Shown here piece after piece: positions 1 through 11,690 of a DNA stretch of 64,000 bases. Location: the NCBI GenBank assembly GCA_028564705.1, contig JAPXFQ010001708.1, positions 2,501 to 66,500 on the forward strand, written 5' to 3'. Position 1 is the first letter of the stretch. Every line of letters starts with the position of its first letter. The notes beneath the pieces are model-generated. The model saw nothing but the letters and a program-made list of their open reading frames with translations, had not been told where the DNA came from and searched no databases. Position numbers and translations under genes: made by a program. This stretch comes from Apricaphanius iberus (lineage: Eukaryota > Chordata > Actinopteri > Cyprinodontiformes > Aphaniidae).

Positions 1-161
1 ATCTTGAGGTTTTCTTTGCATGTTGAAACTCTTGTGGTTCCTCGGACCAGAAGTTCTCAGATCAACATCTGCTGCTGCAACTTCGCTAAACGTCCAACTC
101 AAAGCACAACGAGCCGCCCCGGTCCGCCCCGGTCCGGTCCGGTCCGGTTCCCCTCACCCAC

Positions 162-267
162 CTGTGATCCCGTCCGGAAGCGCCTGCAGGTCGCAGTACC
201 ACAGCTGGTTGACGGGCTTACAGCCTTCAGTGATGGACAGAACCGCATACCTGCCTTCGTCTGAGAT
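162..267 (-). CDS. prep: prep coding exon 7 (last one in the window)
   Basis: 106 nt encoding [20 protein letters not shown] and [15 protein letters not shown], with a CAG acceptor and GTGGGT donor at 161. It ends in phase 1, so the next exon must lie to the left of base 1. The 617-bp intron between this exon and exon 6 (268-884) holds no recognisable feature. Confidence 0.92.
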
Positions 268-3200
268 CTGGAGAGGAACGACACACAGGACAAGGTTTAA
301 CATCAGCCGGGTCCAAAAGAACAACAGCGTTTCTGGTTCAGAGCGTCCGAAAGTATTTAGAGGCACCAGAACCAAACAGAAACCGGGTCGACACAGAAAA
401 CTCATTAAACACAACGGAATGAAAACCTCTATCGCTGCGTCAACACAGAACCAGGTTCAGTTAAAAAATTCTGGTGCTGGTCATTCAGATACCAGACTGC
501 TACTGGACCTTTGGTACCGACCCAGCATGGATCGGCCCCTAGGCGGAGGTTTGGACCCGCTCCTGGCCTCTATAGCACAAATACTTGATAGAACTCTAAT
601 CTGCCAGTAGTGAGTCGCTCCGCCTGGTTCTGATTGGACCTGGAGTCAAAATCTGACAGATTTCTGTAGAATTAGCAGCTCTACACCAGAACCAGAACCA
701 GAATCAACTGGGTTATGGCACAATATAAAATCATAGCCTCAGAACATCAGAGTTCTGACCGGTTCTGCAGGGTTCTGGTGTTCCCATCACAGCTCAAAAT
801 GAATGCATTAAGTTTGGATCAGCAGAACCCGTGTTTTTCACCGGCCGTGAGCGTGTACCAGAACCTGGGTCAGACTGGACTCACGGTAACCGAGCTGTGC
901 CATCTGGGATGATCCGGGAACTCTGCCACCAGGATGTCCTCGGACTGCTTGGTTCCGATCCGGTGGTAGTAGAGCTTCTGGTTGACGTTGGACGTGGTCT
1001 CTGTGCCTGCGGGAAAAGCAGAAGCCCGTTATTCTGGTTCTGATCCACAGCACCGAGGTTCTACAGGGATTCTGACCATCGGCTTTTCCCTCCTGAGGCG
1101 GGTAGCAGTTGTAGAAGATTCCCTTGGCGTCATGAGTCCAGGCCAGGCAGCTGAACTTGACCCGTTCCAGAACATCCGGCAGCTCCTTGAGCCCGTCCGG
1201 GTCCAGGAAGCGCAGCGTGACCCAGTCCGACCCGCTGCTGCTCAGACCGTATGCAAAGTATTCACATTCCTCGGACAGCCGGCCCACTGAGGGAGACGGA
1301 GACACGGAGAGGTTAGAGTCTGGGCCGGCATCCTTCAGGAGAAGTTCTGGAGCCGGACTCACTCTTCAGAGCCACGGTTCCGTCCTCGGACAGGGTGTTT
1401 GGATCAAAGAACACGGAGGCCGGAGCGTCCAGGGAGTCCTGGACGTACAGCACGTCCTGGTTCTGGAGGCCTTTGTTGTGGAAGTAGAAGTACCTGGGAA
1501 GGAAGCGGGAAGGTGAGCGGAAGCTGCGGAAGCTGCGGAATCGGCGCGGCGTTCCTGCGCTCGCTTACGGATACCTGGATCCTCGCTTGTAGGGACAGCT
1601 GTATTTGGGATAATCGTAGAGCTCAGTGAGGCGCTGCTGGAACCGGGCCCGGACGGAACACTTCTCCAGGTACGGCATGGTCAGATTGTTCTGCTCCTCC
1701 ACAAACGCCTGAGCAGCAAACGGAGACAGACGGGATGAAAACGGGGAATGAGCGGGAAGAAGAGCTGGGATGTGTGCAGGAAAAGATGCGGCACCGTGGT
1801 TTCTTTGCTGTCCGGGTCCTCCAGCCAGACGTACGGGTCAGAGATCTTGGTTCCGTGGTACTCATCCACCTGTTCAACAAACAAACAAACAATCTTGGTT
1901 TGGCACGGAAACCCGGAACTTCTGGTTCCTCGGATAATTCCCCCGTTACGTTTTCTGTGGAAGTGAGCCGCTGCAAGCGTCAACGGCCTCATTAACTCCA
2001 GGCTGACAGCTCTGGAATGCAAACATCAGCTGCCGGAGCTTTGAAGCTCCGCCGAGGATCAACCAGCGAGGCTAATTGCATCATATGTGAAAAAGAATCA
2101 AATTAAAATGGATTAGCAGGAATGCTTTTTCATTATCAAACTCTAACTGCTATTTTTGACTCATATGTCAAATTAAAATGTGTTGATCCAAAATGCTTTT
2201 TCATTTTCCAATACAGCAATTCTCATTATGTAATTTAATTAAGTCGAAAAAGAAAAGGAAATTTAAGAGTTTCAAATAACACCCCAACAAAATTGTTACA
2301 AAATTCAATTTAAAATGTCCAAGTGGAAAATTAAAATACATCTGCAGAAATGCTTTTTCATTTTCTCACTAAAAATGCCACTTTTGACTCATGAATTAAA
2401 TTTAGGGATGCAAAGATACCACTTTTTTCTAACCAATACCATACCGATACTTGGATTTGAAAACTTGCTGATACTGAGTACCAATGCTGATATTTCTACC
2501 ACACAAAATAAGTGCAATAAAACGGAAGACAGCCTTTATTTTCTTCTCTGTTTGTTACAACAAATGATGGTGAATTAGCTAAAAAGAATAAATAAAAACG
2601 ACCACCAAACTAACATTTCAGGTGAAGAATAAACATTTTCTATGAATAATTTGGAGAGTTTACACATTTTAGATACTGTACATAACAACGGTTTCAGCGC
2701 CGATACCCGAATCCATTATGGGTGCATCCATAATGCTTTTTCTTTTTCCAATCCAGCATTGCTTATTCTGTAACTTTATTTTAAAAAAAGATATTCCTTT
2801 ATTTTTTTCATGCCCGCCCGCCAAAAGAGTAATTTAATTTATTGATTGGCAATCCTACAAGGTGCAGGAGAACGACGTCAGGGTTCGTTCTCTTCTGCCG
2901 CGGACGCCGCACTGGCAACAACATGGCGCTATGAAATCGAACAAGCATTTTCTTTTTCTTTTTAATAAAGTTATAGAATAAGCAATGCTTAAAAAATTAT
3001 TTTACGAGTTTTCTTTTTAATTCTATTTATGAGTCAGAAATGGCAGCTTGAGTTTGAAAGCAAAACAGCATTTTTGCTAATCTATTTTAATTTCATTTAT
3101 TTTACACATATGCTTCCATAAAGGGTCGTGTTTCAGGGCAGAACGGTTCTGGTTCTACCGGCTGAGGAGAACATCAACACATTATGGGATGTATAACATC

Positions 3201-6200
3201 TAGGAACATGGCAGCTGGGATCATCTGGACTCATTCTGTTCCCAACTTTAACGCAGGATCATGTAAATAATAAACCCAACGAGCATGTCATGGAGAGGCT
3301 GATCCAGCTGGGCCTGGAGTCCAATCAGCGTCGCTGGATTCTAGGATATCAGACAGGAAGACTAAAGAAAGGCAGTGTTTCTCCTACATAGGCCTTTTAA
3401 CTAGAAAATATCTAACATTAATTCAAACTTTCTCTCTTTTAACTCGAAATTTTACAACTTTTTTGACAGAGAATTTCTGACTTTTTTTCTGGAAAATATG
3501 TGACTTTTAATCTCCCAATGTCTGTGCTTTTTGGGCGGAAACGTATTTTCATTTTGTTTAGAATGGCCCTAATACTCCGTCGTACTGGTACGGCTCGCCC
3601 CTCTAAAAAGCTGCGGACCTGTGAGTTCTGTGCTAAATGTGCCGTATTCATGTCTGACCACACGGTGCAGCAGCTCCCGTTTCAGTCAATCATTGCAGAA
3701 AAGCGGAGAGTCTACCGAGCATAACACCCCCCTCCTCCTGCCGTCTGCCTCCCTCCATCCTCCACTCCTCACTCGCTGCAGCGCTAAAAGGTAAACTGTG
3801 TTTCTGTGTCGCTGACTCACACTTGGGAACCCTCACGATTTTCCCTGGAAACTCCTGAATTTCAGTGTCCCTCCCAAAAAAACTCCCGGAGCCAACATTC
3901 TCACGAATTTCTTCCGATATCTGATGGCGTCGCATATCATATTCACTCCCTGTTTCTTATGAGAGGGAGAATAAAATATGTCACTTTTTTATTTTGCCAA
4001 TGAAGCTCTCATGGGTAACAATTTGTTCATTCCAGTCATGAAAATTCGGCATTTTGAATCCAGAATAGGTCGGATTTCTATCTCCGATGAGGAAAACAAT
4101 CAGCTGTAATTAGTGGCGCACGGCGCGACAACAAGCCGCAGGTTTTTCAGAACGGTCTTTATGTGACTGAAAGAAGATGGAGTTTCAATTACTTTTTAAT
4201 ACTTCGAGTTATTTAGGATTAAAAACTGTTTCAACCGACCTCAAGTTTAGTTTCCCTTTATTTCGGCCGTTTGACGTTAACTTCAGCAGGGCCGTATCCA
4301 GAAGGTTTATAAAGAGGGGCTAAAAGGGGGCCAGGGTGGGACTGTAGCACCAAAATAAAAGCAGAGATGTTCTTCTAGTGGCGACCCAATCTGTTTATAT
4401 CACATTTCAGGACGCCGTTTTAATTAACCTTTTCGGAAAACAAATAGGAAGTGTGTTTATAAATTAACATAAGACCTTTTGAAAGATGCCCATCTCTGAT
4501 GGCTATTGTTCATTAGAGCCTCCACTATTGTCTGCATCTTTGTGGTGACACACAGTGACTGTGACATGTTTGCAAATGTTTTTCTAAGTTTGCTTTGGGA
4601 CCAATAAAGTTTTCTGAATCTGAATCTTATATTACATTTCAAGTCATTTTATTTTGCTAAGGTTTATGTGATAATGTAATAAAAATCACACACAAAAAAA
4701 TTGCAACTTTTTTTTGCTACCCTTTTAATTAAATGCACATAAAAAACATTCTTTATTAATTTTAAATAAATGAGTATGAAATAATTCAGTGAAGTTAATC
4801 GGGCTATCAACTTGTATACGCACAATTATAATCAAAACAAGTGAAAGATTTTAATTTTCCTGTTCAATATTAAAATGCCAAATGCATTTAACTAGTTAAA
4901 ATAACAGCTATGAACAAGCATGGGTGTGTTTGTTTCACCAGTAATTAAAGATTGGGGCCATCACAGAATAAAATGTCTATTTTCTTTAAAGTGTTGTAAT
5001 CAAAAATATAGATTTTATACGGAGTGTTGAGTTTAAAGAAGAAAGGTAGCAGCATAAAAATTGCTTTTCGATTTACACATTTCATAAACTTTGAGGTTTA
5101 GATGAGCAGATTCCATCTACGATTAAGTAATTGTACCAATAATTATTGCCGTAACTTCATTCATTTGATTAAAAGGTGCACTCCCAACCCATCCCCTCTC
5201 GTGTTGACTAGCACCACGGCAAGAAAAATTTCTCGAGGAAAAACTGAAAGGCCAAAGGAGGCTGAAGAAGTTCTGCAGGGAATCAGGGGATCCCCGTGGC
5301 CTCCGGTTCCTGTTCCGGGCCCGCCCTGGCATAGCCGGTTTCCGGCGGAGCCCGTGGGCTCGTCACTGCGATCTCTCGGGCCCCAGCATTCCGGCTGCTT
5401 GGTGTTCCCCTGGGGCTTCCATCTGTTCCTCTCTTGGTGGGTGATCGGCCCTGCGCTGGTCCGCCTGCGGCTCCTGCGCTCTGTGGGACTCTGGATGCAT
5501 GCGTCTCCTGCCTCCTTCATGTCTGTGTCGATTCCTGCAGGACGGATTGACGGTTCCTTTCACCAGCTATCAATCACTTGCATGGGGAAACCTTATTCAG
5601 ACCTGCATGCTCGCACACACACACAAAGGTGTGGGGACATTGGTGAGGACGGGAATATCTTAAGCTGAGGTTATCATCATTAGTTAGTTGTTCACAGGAG
5701 CTTACCAGAAACATTTGTATTATGTTCATTAATCCATGCTTGTGTGCAGTGAATGTGTAATTCTTAGTTTATATTACTAGATCTGAACTATTGGTGTGGT
5801 TCTGTACAGTTTGTTGTTTTTGTTTTTTATTACTGTTTCTCTGCCGTCCGGCAGAGGTGGAGGACTGGGATGTTTTCTTGTGTTCTTTGTTTGCCTCACT
5901 GTCTTGTGTCGTCAGTTTGCGCCTCTGCTGGTGCGGTTTCTTTTCTTCACCTTCTTCCTTTCTTCCTTCTTTTCTCGGTTTCGTGTCCATGACTTCAGGA
6001 AATTGAACCCTCAGTAATTACTAATAAAGATTATTTAATACATATACATCAAGTGGCGTACTACAGCGAAGCTGTAATACTCTGCTTGGGAAAGTAAATC
6101 TGTTGGGCTTGTACTGGGTACTCAGACACCAATTCTGAGTAGCATACTGCTAGACAGGACTAAAAGCTAGAAGACTAAAAGAAGAAAAATAGAAAAAAAA

Positions 6201-9200
6201 ATGTAAAAATGAAAGCACCATCCTAGCCAACATATCTAATCAGAGTAAATCCACTGTTAAAAAAACGCTTCCTTAAAGAAAACTCAGCTGAAAACTTTAA
6301 ACTGATGTAAACTCCTACCTTATGTAAATCACCAACACACACTAAGTAAATAAACTGACAGATGATTTTCTGTCCAACATCTCAGACGTGATAGAAAAGA
6401 TTGCACCATTTAAGGTTAGTCTCGGTGGCGAAGCGATCCACTGGTATGCAATGGAAAAAGGGAGTGCCGACGCGCCAAGAGAAAATGGCGGAAAAAAATC
6501 TACTCCAGGTTCATTATCAGATATATAAAGAGAAACGGAACAAGTAGCAAATAACCTTAAACGGGTGCAAGGGAATCATTCTTTTCTGAGATTATTCACA
6601 GAAACAACAATAATGCTAGGGCATTATTTGCTACAGTGGAGAGACTAACTACTCCCATCCAAATCCTCAATAAATGCATTGAGCAAATTGATGTCCTATA
6701 ATTTCCTCACACTGAACACTTATAAAATGGAAGTACGTATCTTTGGACCCAAAAAGATCGACTACAGAAATCAGCTTAAACAGGTCCAACTAGAAACTAG
6801 CAACCAGGCCAGAAATCTAGGTGTAATAATGGACTCAGACCTGAACCTCCAGGGTCACATAAAGGCAATAACAAGGTCAGCTTTCTATCAGCTGAGGAAC
6901 ATTTCTAGGATTAAAGGAATGATGACACAAGGAGACCTAGAAAACTCATCCATGCGTTTATGATTACCGTAACAATATCTTCACAGGTCTACCTAAAAAG
7001 TCACCCAGACAGATGCAGCTGATCCAGAACGCTGCTGCTCGTGTTCTCACTAGAACCAGGAAAGTAGAACACATCACCCCAGTTCTAGAGTCCTTCCTCT
7101 GGCTCCCTGTAGCTCAGAGAATAGACTTCTAAATACTCCTACTAGTTTATAAATCACTGAATGGTTTAGCACCAGAGTTCATTAGAGATCTGCTATCATG
7201 GTACAAACCATCCAGACCAATCAGGTCCTCCAGCTCTAGTTTACTGATCGTCCCTAGAACCAGAACCAAACATGGAGAAGCAGCTTTTAGTTTCTATGCT
7301 CCTCATATCTGGAACAAACTAGCAGGAGAATTCGAAGCTGCAGAGACACACTGAACTCTTTTAAATCTAAAATTAAAACGTACCCATTTAGACTTACTTA
7401 TGAGTAACTGATCCTATTATTGCTTTTTACTTGCTTGTTTTTAATTTTCATACAAATTATTGTTTTATTGTAAATTATTTCTTGTTTTTTATTCTTCAAA
7501 GTGATTTATGCTCTCTTTTCTGTGTTATAATTTTAATCATGTAAAGCACCTTGAATTGCCTTGTGTTGAAAGTGTGTTGCACAAATAAAGTTGCTTTGAC
7601 TTACATCTGTCAACACAATAATTTGTTGTTAATATGATACCAAAAGTGTTTTACTTAATTCTAAATATGTTTCTATCAGATCATCTTCAAAATCTTCTTT
7701 CATTTTAGTAATTCATAGCAAAAAGTGAACCTCGTGTAGCGTATAGATCCACATCATCGGTTCTCAGACTGTCAGAACCTTAGAATTTTACATCACACAA
7801 AAAAAAAACATCCAAAAATCTTAACTAGCAGAACAGAACCTCCAGGTGTTGGAAACGAAACTTTGGACCACGGAGCAACAGTCTGGTTCTGGTTTTCTTC
7901 GGCCCAGGTAAAGTTCTGGTTGAGGACTGGTTTCACGTAGTCCATCTCCGTTTGGTGGATTCTGCCGTCCAGGCCCTCAGGCAGTGGGTCCTCTGCATCT
8001 TTTCATACCACACTTTCTCCTTCCACTCAACTTTCTATAGAAATGTTAGGACACAGAACTGTGTGAACAACCAGCTGCTCTAGCAGTGATCGCTCATCTT
8101 CCCTTCCCTGTGAAGGGACTCAATGACTCCATCAGCATGTAGATCATAATATTCAGAGTCAAACTTCAATCAAACTGAAGATTTTTCTAAAAAAACACAC
8201 ATATATATAATATGTTGTATATTTTACAACAGTTCTACAACGCAAATCCTTTCTCATGATCTTTTTTGTTATTTATGCTGATTTCTGAAGACAACCTCAT
8301 GACCCCAGAGTTACACTATTGGTGACCCTAACTGGGGTCCCTGTAGATGATCTTTGTGTTTTAGATAAATTCCAGTCCCATAGTACAGAATCTGCTCATA
8401 TCAGAGTTTTTATGAATAATGTTATTTTAGCCACTGACTCCGGTTTACATGTCGTGTTGGAAATCTGCCGTACTCAACATCGGCGTTACAGACACAGGTC
8501 AGTGGTGGGACATTTTGTCCCGGTGATGTTGGACCTCTCAGCTGCGCCCGATGCGGTAGATCGTGACACTTTGCTTAATATTTGCCTGGCAGGGATCAGC
8601 AATCGACTGGTTCCGCTCTAACTTTTAAGGTGGGTCCATTAGGGTGAGGATAAATGATTGTTCATCTCCCTCTGCTGCTCTTCCATGGAGTGCCACAGGG
8701 CTACATTCTTGCCCCCCTTTTGTTTGCCCCCCTTTGAAGCATCTACATTCTCCTGCTGGGGTCTATGTTCAGTAAATTTAACATTAATTGTCATACTATA
8801 TTAACATGTTATATGTTCCTTGGAAGGCTCTCACATCAATCCAACAGTTCCTTGGCTGTGTCGCTGAAGTTAAGGCATGACTTGCTTCCAACTTCCTGTT
8901 GTTGAATGACTCAAAGCGTTCATAGTTTTTACCCCCCACGGCTCGTCTTCCACTGCTCTTGATTTTTCTGGGCCCCCTTTTTAAAATCAGCCAAACAATT
9001 TATAATCTTGGAATTAAATGGCTTCGGCATTAAAGGCACAGTGTGTACTTTTCGGCCAGTAGGGGGCAGTGCATTCCTAAATTATCACAAGCATGCGGTA
9101 TCTGTGTGTGCGAGTAAGAAACTCAACAACGGAGGTCCAACTAGTGCTGTTTTCAAACGCTCAATTCCCTGAGAATGATCTATATGCAGCAACATGACGA

Positions 9201-10395
9201 GCACATCAGTCTCTCTTTCATCGCTTGGAACTAGCGAAGAGGTAAAAATGTATTTATGGCGAAACTTTTTAGCATTTTGAGGGGAAATCAATGTTTTAAT
9301 AGCGGGCTTGTTCCGTGTGCTTTGTCCATCCGGGCTCCTGTAGAAGTAAAGACGTCATCTAATATGGCTTTCCCCTGAAAAGAGGTCCTGCGTCTATGTA
9401 TTTTAAAACTGATTTTTAAAGTCATATTTTACAATATCGGCAATATTTTGCAATTAATGTGCTTTACGTAATTATTATTACATAATATTTTAATGGCTAT
9501 TTTCAAAGATGTACAACAAAAACTACACACCGTCGCTTTAAAAATGGATTCTTACGTCAATCAAAAGGTTAAATCCTGTTTTTATCAGTTGAGAAGGCGC
9601 ACCATTTAAAACCTGCCCGACAACCGTTCATGCTTTTATTGTTTTCTTGAAAACGCTGTTATTTTTTTCCCGCCTTTACCTAGAGCAGAATGCGGCCGCT
9701 AGATTTTTGACAAATAGTAGCGCACTACTCTGATTTTAGCCATACTTCACTGGCTTTTCTACATGGCTTGGCCCCTGCATACATCTCAGAGCTGCTTACT
9801 CCAGATGTTCCAGGCAGGACCCTCCACTCTGCTGATCAGCATCTATTACAGATTCCTAAACTCCTTCTCGATCTGTCCCCTGAAGCTCTGGAATGAACTC
9901 CCTCTGGAGATCACATTTTCCTCCTCCTTCTCGGTTTTTAAGTCTCGCTGCTTTCACTGTCCGGCTCTCATATCTGGGCTTCCTTCATTTATTTATGAAT
10001 TTATGAGTTCTGCTGTTTTACATGTTACATCATGCAGGCCCACCGTTTATGTGGCTTCTTGTTTTACGGTGACCTTTGTGCAGCTCATGCTGAATGTGCT
10101 TTAACAAATAACTGGTATGGGAAAGTTGGTTCTGAACCGAACCTGCTTGACCCAACCCGACCTCATCTGCACTGACGTCATCCAGAGGAGGAAGTGAAAG
10201 TGGGCCAGATGAGCTTCTCTTCCAGCTTTCTAACACTGATTATTGATTATTAACTATCGGGAATTATGCTGTAAGAAGAACCGATCTCCCCCCAGACCAG
10301 CAGCTTCCCTCAGACCCTCCACCTGTCCCGCTGCACACCGAACCGTCACTCACCTGGGCGGTGTCTCTCCGGGCTGCCGGGTACTTGAACGCCAT
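162..10395 (-). CDS. prep: prep, prolyl endopeptidase (5' part; 3' part lies beyond the left edge)
   Basis: Coding exons in transcription order are 10354-10395, 1795-1869, 1575-1708, 1363-1493, 1077-1286, 885-1006 and 162-267 (820 nt, about 273 codons). All reading phases join without a break and every junction has an AG acceptor and GT donor. The product is the cytosolic serine peptidase of family S9A, which cleaves short proline-containing peptides after proline. Seen here: a short N-terminal segment with [17 protein letters not shown] (PREP N-terminal signature), then [52 protein letters not shown] and [10 protein letters not shown]. These correspond to the N-terminal part of the hydrolase domain and the first blades of the seven-bladed propeller. 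The catalytic Ser/Asp/His triad is C-terminal in this family and therefore outside the window. The human protein has 710 residues. Intron 1 is 8.5 kb and repeat-filled; the others are about 70-620 bp. The gene is head to head with prdm1, as in human. Confidence 0.95.
885..1006 (-). CDS. prep: prep coding exon 6
   Basis: 122 nt encoding [20 protein letters not shown] and [15 protein letters not shown]. It matches the human [20 protein letters not shown] region. The donor GTGAGT at 884 ends the exon in phase 0. Confidence 0.92.
1077..1286 (-). CDS. prep: prep coding exon 5
   Basis: 210 nt encoding a propeller blade with [34 protein letters not shown] and [15 protein letters not shown]. The donor is GTCAGA, weaker than its neighbours, but phase and homology both place the boundary here. 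Confidence 0.92.
1363..1493 (-). CDS. prep: prep coding exon 4
   Basis: 131 nt. The translation [20 protein letters not shown] followed by [15 protein letters not shown] matches the start of the propeller domain of PREP. It is entered in phase 2 and left in phase 1 with a GTGAGT donor. Confidence 0.93.
1575..1708 (-). CDS. prep: prep coding exon 3
   Basis: 134 nt, encoding [17 protein letters not shown] and [17 protein letters not shown], ending in phase 2 with a GTATCC donor. It corresponds to the human AFVEAQN...YDYPKYSC segment. The following intron is only about 80 bp. Confidence 0.93.
1795..1869 (-). CDS. prep: prep coding exon 2
   Basis: 25 codons, phase 0 to phase 0, encoding [20 protein letters not shown] and five more residues. 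The acceptor CAG ends at 1870 and the GT donor is at 1794. This is the most conserved N-terminal signature of prolyl oligopeptidases (HG..I.DPY.WLED). Confidence 0.93.
2082..3112. repeat. Fold-back element with long AT-rich inverted ends, in prep intron 1
   Basis: The left end starts CATATGTGAAAAAG and the right end, read on the minus strand, starts CATATGTGTAAAAT. The two ends stay alignable for roughly 100 bp or more, sharing AATTAAAAT, GATTAGCA, AATGCT, CAAACTC, a CTG(C)CAT/CTGCTAT segment and TGACTCAT. The internal part repeats AATGCTTTTTCATTTTCC-like segments. This is the structure of a fold-back or long-TIR MITE. No transposase is visible. An unrelated MITE (2404-2730) sits inside it. 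The exact ends are uncertain because no clear target-site duplication was found. Confidence 0.55.
2404..2730 (+). mobile_element. hAT-like MITE, family A, copy 1
   Basis: The ends are AGGGATGCAAAGATAC and, reversed, GGATGCACCCATAATG. The interior shares long segments with copies at 15375-16238 and 58955-59288: TACCATACCGATACTTGG, TTTCTACCACACAA, CAACAAATGATGGTGAATTA and GGAGAGTTTACACATTTTA. It is non-coding and interrupts the fold-back element around it. Confidence 0.6.
3113..3894. other. prep intron 1, no feature recognised
   Basis: Ordinary intronic sequence with T-rich tracts near 3410-3500. Short open frames on both strands (for example around 3500-3720) are mirror images of each other and show no family resemblance. 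Confidence 0.5.
3895..4335 (+). repeat. Unclassified interspersed repeat, copy 1
   Basis: This sequence aligns by eye with 27260-27850 over its whole length and in the same order. Shared segments include TCTGATGGCGTCGCATA, CCAGTCATGAAAAT, TTTTGAATCCA, AATCAGCTGTAA, GGAGTTTCAATTACTTTT, GAGTTATTTAGGATTAAAAA and AATAAAGAGGGGCTAAA. I do not recognise the family and see no terminal repeats or coding frame. Confidence 0.6.
4336..5180. other. AT-rich intronic stretch, no feature recognised
   Basis: Mostly AT-rich. At 4590-4627 there is an ACCAATAAAGTTTTCTGAATCTGAATC segment of the kind that ends some fish LINE copies, but nothing upstream of it is recognisable. Confidence 0.4.
5181..6060. other. 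GC-rich block and pyrimidine-rich tail in prep intron 1; probably a repeat, not identified
   Basis: 5220-5580 is clearly more GC-rich than its surroundings and open in several frames at once, so open frames here carry little weight. It is followed by a short CA run (5615-5628) and a T/C-rich stretch (5810-5990). The abrupt composition change suggests an inserted element, but I cannot name it. Confidence 0.35.
6350..7605 (+). mobile_element. L2-type LINE fragment (RT C-terminal region and 3' tail)
   Basis: Broken frames read as the linker after the endonuclease (RAKRKWRK and HYQIYKER-like, 6460-6640), then after a deletion [32 protein letters not shown] and [20 protein letters not shown] (6690-6950), and on through [20 protein letters not shown]. 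The tail GCACCTTGAATTGCCTTGTG with AATAAAGTTGC at 7545-7600 matches the copy at 44500-45825. The catalytic RT core is missing; it is a dead fragment in prep intron 1. Confidence 0.8.
7606..8290. other. prep intron 1, no feature recognised
   Basis: No gene, RNA or clear repeat seen. Confidence 0.45.
8295..10110 (+). mobile_element. Old L2/Rex-like LINE fragment, split by a MITE
   Basis: Frames read [18 protein letters not shown] (RT motif, normally LDLSAAFDTVDHDTLL) at 8526-8575, a GVPQG-like segment at 8690-8710, SCFYQLRR at 9567-9595, and a 3' portion with a WNELPLEI segment at 9890-9912. Many frameshifts. The MITE at 9030-9541 lies between the NLG...IK and FYQLR portions. Confidence 0.7.
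9030..9541. mobile_element. TTAA-flanked MITE inserted in the LINE
   Basis: The element starts TTAAAGGCACAGTGTGTA and its reversed right end is TTAAAGCGACGGTGTGTA, an 18-bp terminal inverted repeat with three mismatches. TTAA stands at both borders, and joining the flanks at one TTAA restores LINE-like sequence. About 0.5 kb, non-coding. TTAA target sites are used by piggyBac- and Kolobok-type transposases; which one moved this element is not determined. Confidence 0.65.
10354..10395 (-). CDS. prep: prep coding exon 1
   Basis: The ATG at 10395 has G at -3 and G at +4 (good initiation context) and starts [14 protein letters not shown], 14 codons. A GTGAGT donor at 10353 ends it in phase 0. 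It resembles the start of human PREP in length and in the YP and R-D-T/E-A positions. No other ATG upstream of the conserved DEYHG segment reads in frame through a splice donor. Confidence 0.85.
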
Positions 10396-10640
10396 CGCGC
10401 TGCGGCTGCGGTCTCTCTTTTAGTCGCTTGGAACCAGCTGGACTCCGAACCTCCGGTGTTCGGCGGAGAAAGAAAGTGAAACTTTCAGACTAACACGGAG
10501 GAAGTGACGTGTCACCCCGCGCCGTAAATGGCGCAGTCTGGGGCGCTCGGGGATTTCTGGCGCAGTTTTCTCCCGCAGGAGGAGCGCCTGCATGGTGAAG
10601 TTCTGGGTTCTGGTCCGACGAGTTTCAATTCTCAATCATA
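10396..10640 (-). promoter_or_regulatory. prep: prep 5' UTR and probable promoter (CpG-rich)
   Basis: The 250 bases upstream of the prep ATG are GC- and CpG-rich in otherwise AT-rich surroundings and lack a TATA box at an obvious position. This fits a housekeeping-type promoter. The start site cannot be placed from sequence. Confidence 0.5.
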
Positions 10641-11690
10641 GAATAAAGTCCACATATTGATAACAATAATTGAATGATATGATATTTAATGATATTTGAT
10701 CTCTTTAATTTGTCTATTAAATATTTTTCTAAACGACTCACTCACACAAAGGGAGGCCTCTGCAGCTCTCTGCTCCAAAATCAGTACATTTTTACTGGTT
10801 TGATGGAATTTTTTCTCATCGTTCTGACTTTAATCTCAAGCAACAAAATAAAAGTTCCTCCTCAGATTAAAGAGAAGAGATGAGTTTATTAGGAACGATG
10901 AAAAAAAGACAAATAAATCATCATAAAATCATGGAGCTAAATGAGAAGACATGAATAAAGGACGATGAGCATAATTCCATCCGGTTCCGGTTCTAGCAGA
11001 GGCTCCATGAGGTCCAAATGTTCTGCAGAGTTCCAGCTGAAAGTATTCACCCCCTCCTGCAGATTCCTGCCGATATGTGGCTGATTCTCTGATATCGGTG
11101 CAAGACAACAAGACAAGACAACAACAAGCAAGAAATAGAAGGATATACGTTCCTTTTTATTATTTCACACACATTTATTTTTAAAGTTCTGTTTTTAAGT
11201 TTTATGGGTTTCTAATAAGTAGAGGTCTTCTAAGTTGCTATTTAGGTGAATGAAATGTAAATAATTTTTTTTTGTAATATAATTATTTTTCCTGTCTTCT
11301 TTAGCCTAAATTAAAAAAATGAAAAATAAATGATCTATAAAGTAAGACAATTTAATCATGTCTCTCTGTTTTGTTCAACGCTGTAACAACATACGAATCT
11401 CCCCCTTTTTTAAACTAATTGTTCAGTTTAACTTTCTCAGCACCCAGGAAGTGATTAGCATGCTTTCTAACCTATATTTCATTGTTTTTATCATCACCCT
11501 GTTATATGCAAAAATGATATTTCTGATTGTTTATGAAAAAGAGAATGATTGTCTTGATAAACTATATTCATTTTTTTCTTGTTTAATGCTTTATGCTGCT
11601 CCAAACAGTATTGCACTGATTGCACTACTATTAGTTCCAATCTTCACCCCCGTAGCAACAAAACTGCTTTAAATCAACCAAAATAGCAAA
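10641..11690. other. Intergenic, no feature recognised
   Basis: AT-rich. A 104-codon open frame at 11358-11672 is hydrophobic, low-complexity and without any family resemblance; it is treated as chance. Confidence 0.5.

Noticed and set aside
4..610. Plus-strand open frames of 86 and 196 codons
   Set aside because: They lie antisense to prep exon 7 and its introns and show no family resemblance.
11358..11672. 104-codon hydrophobic open frame
   Set aside because: AT-rich, low complexity, no recognisable family, no regulatory or splice context.
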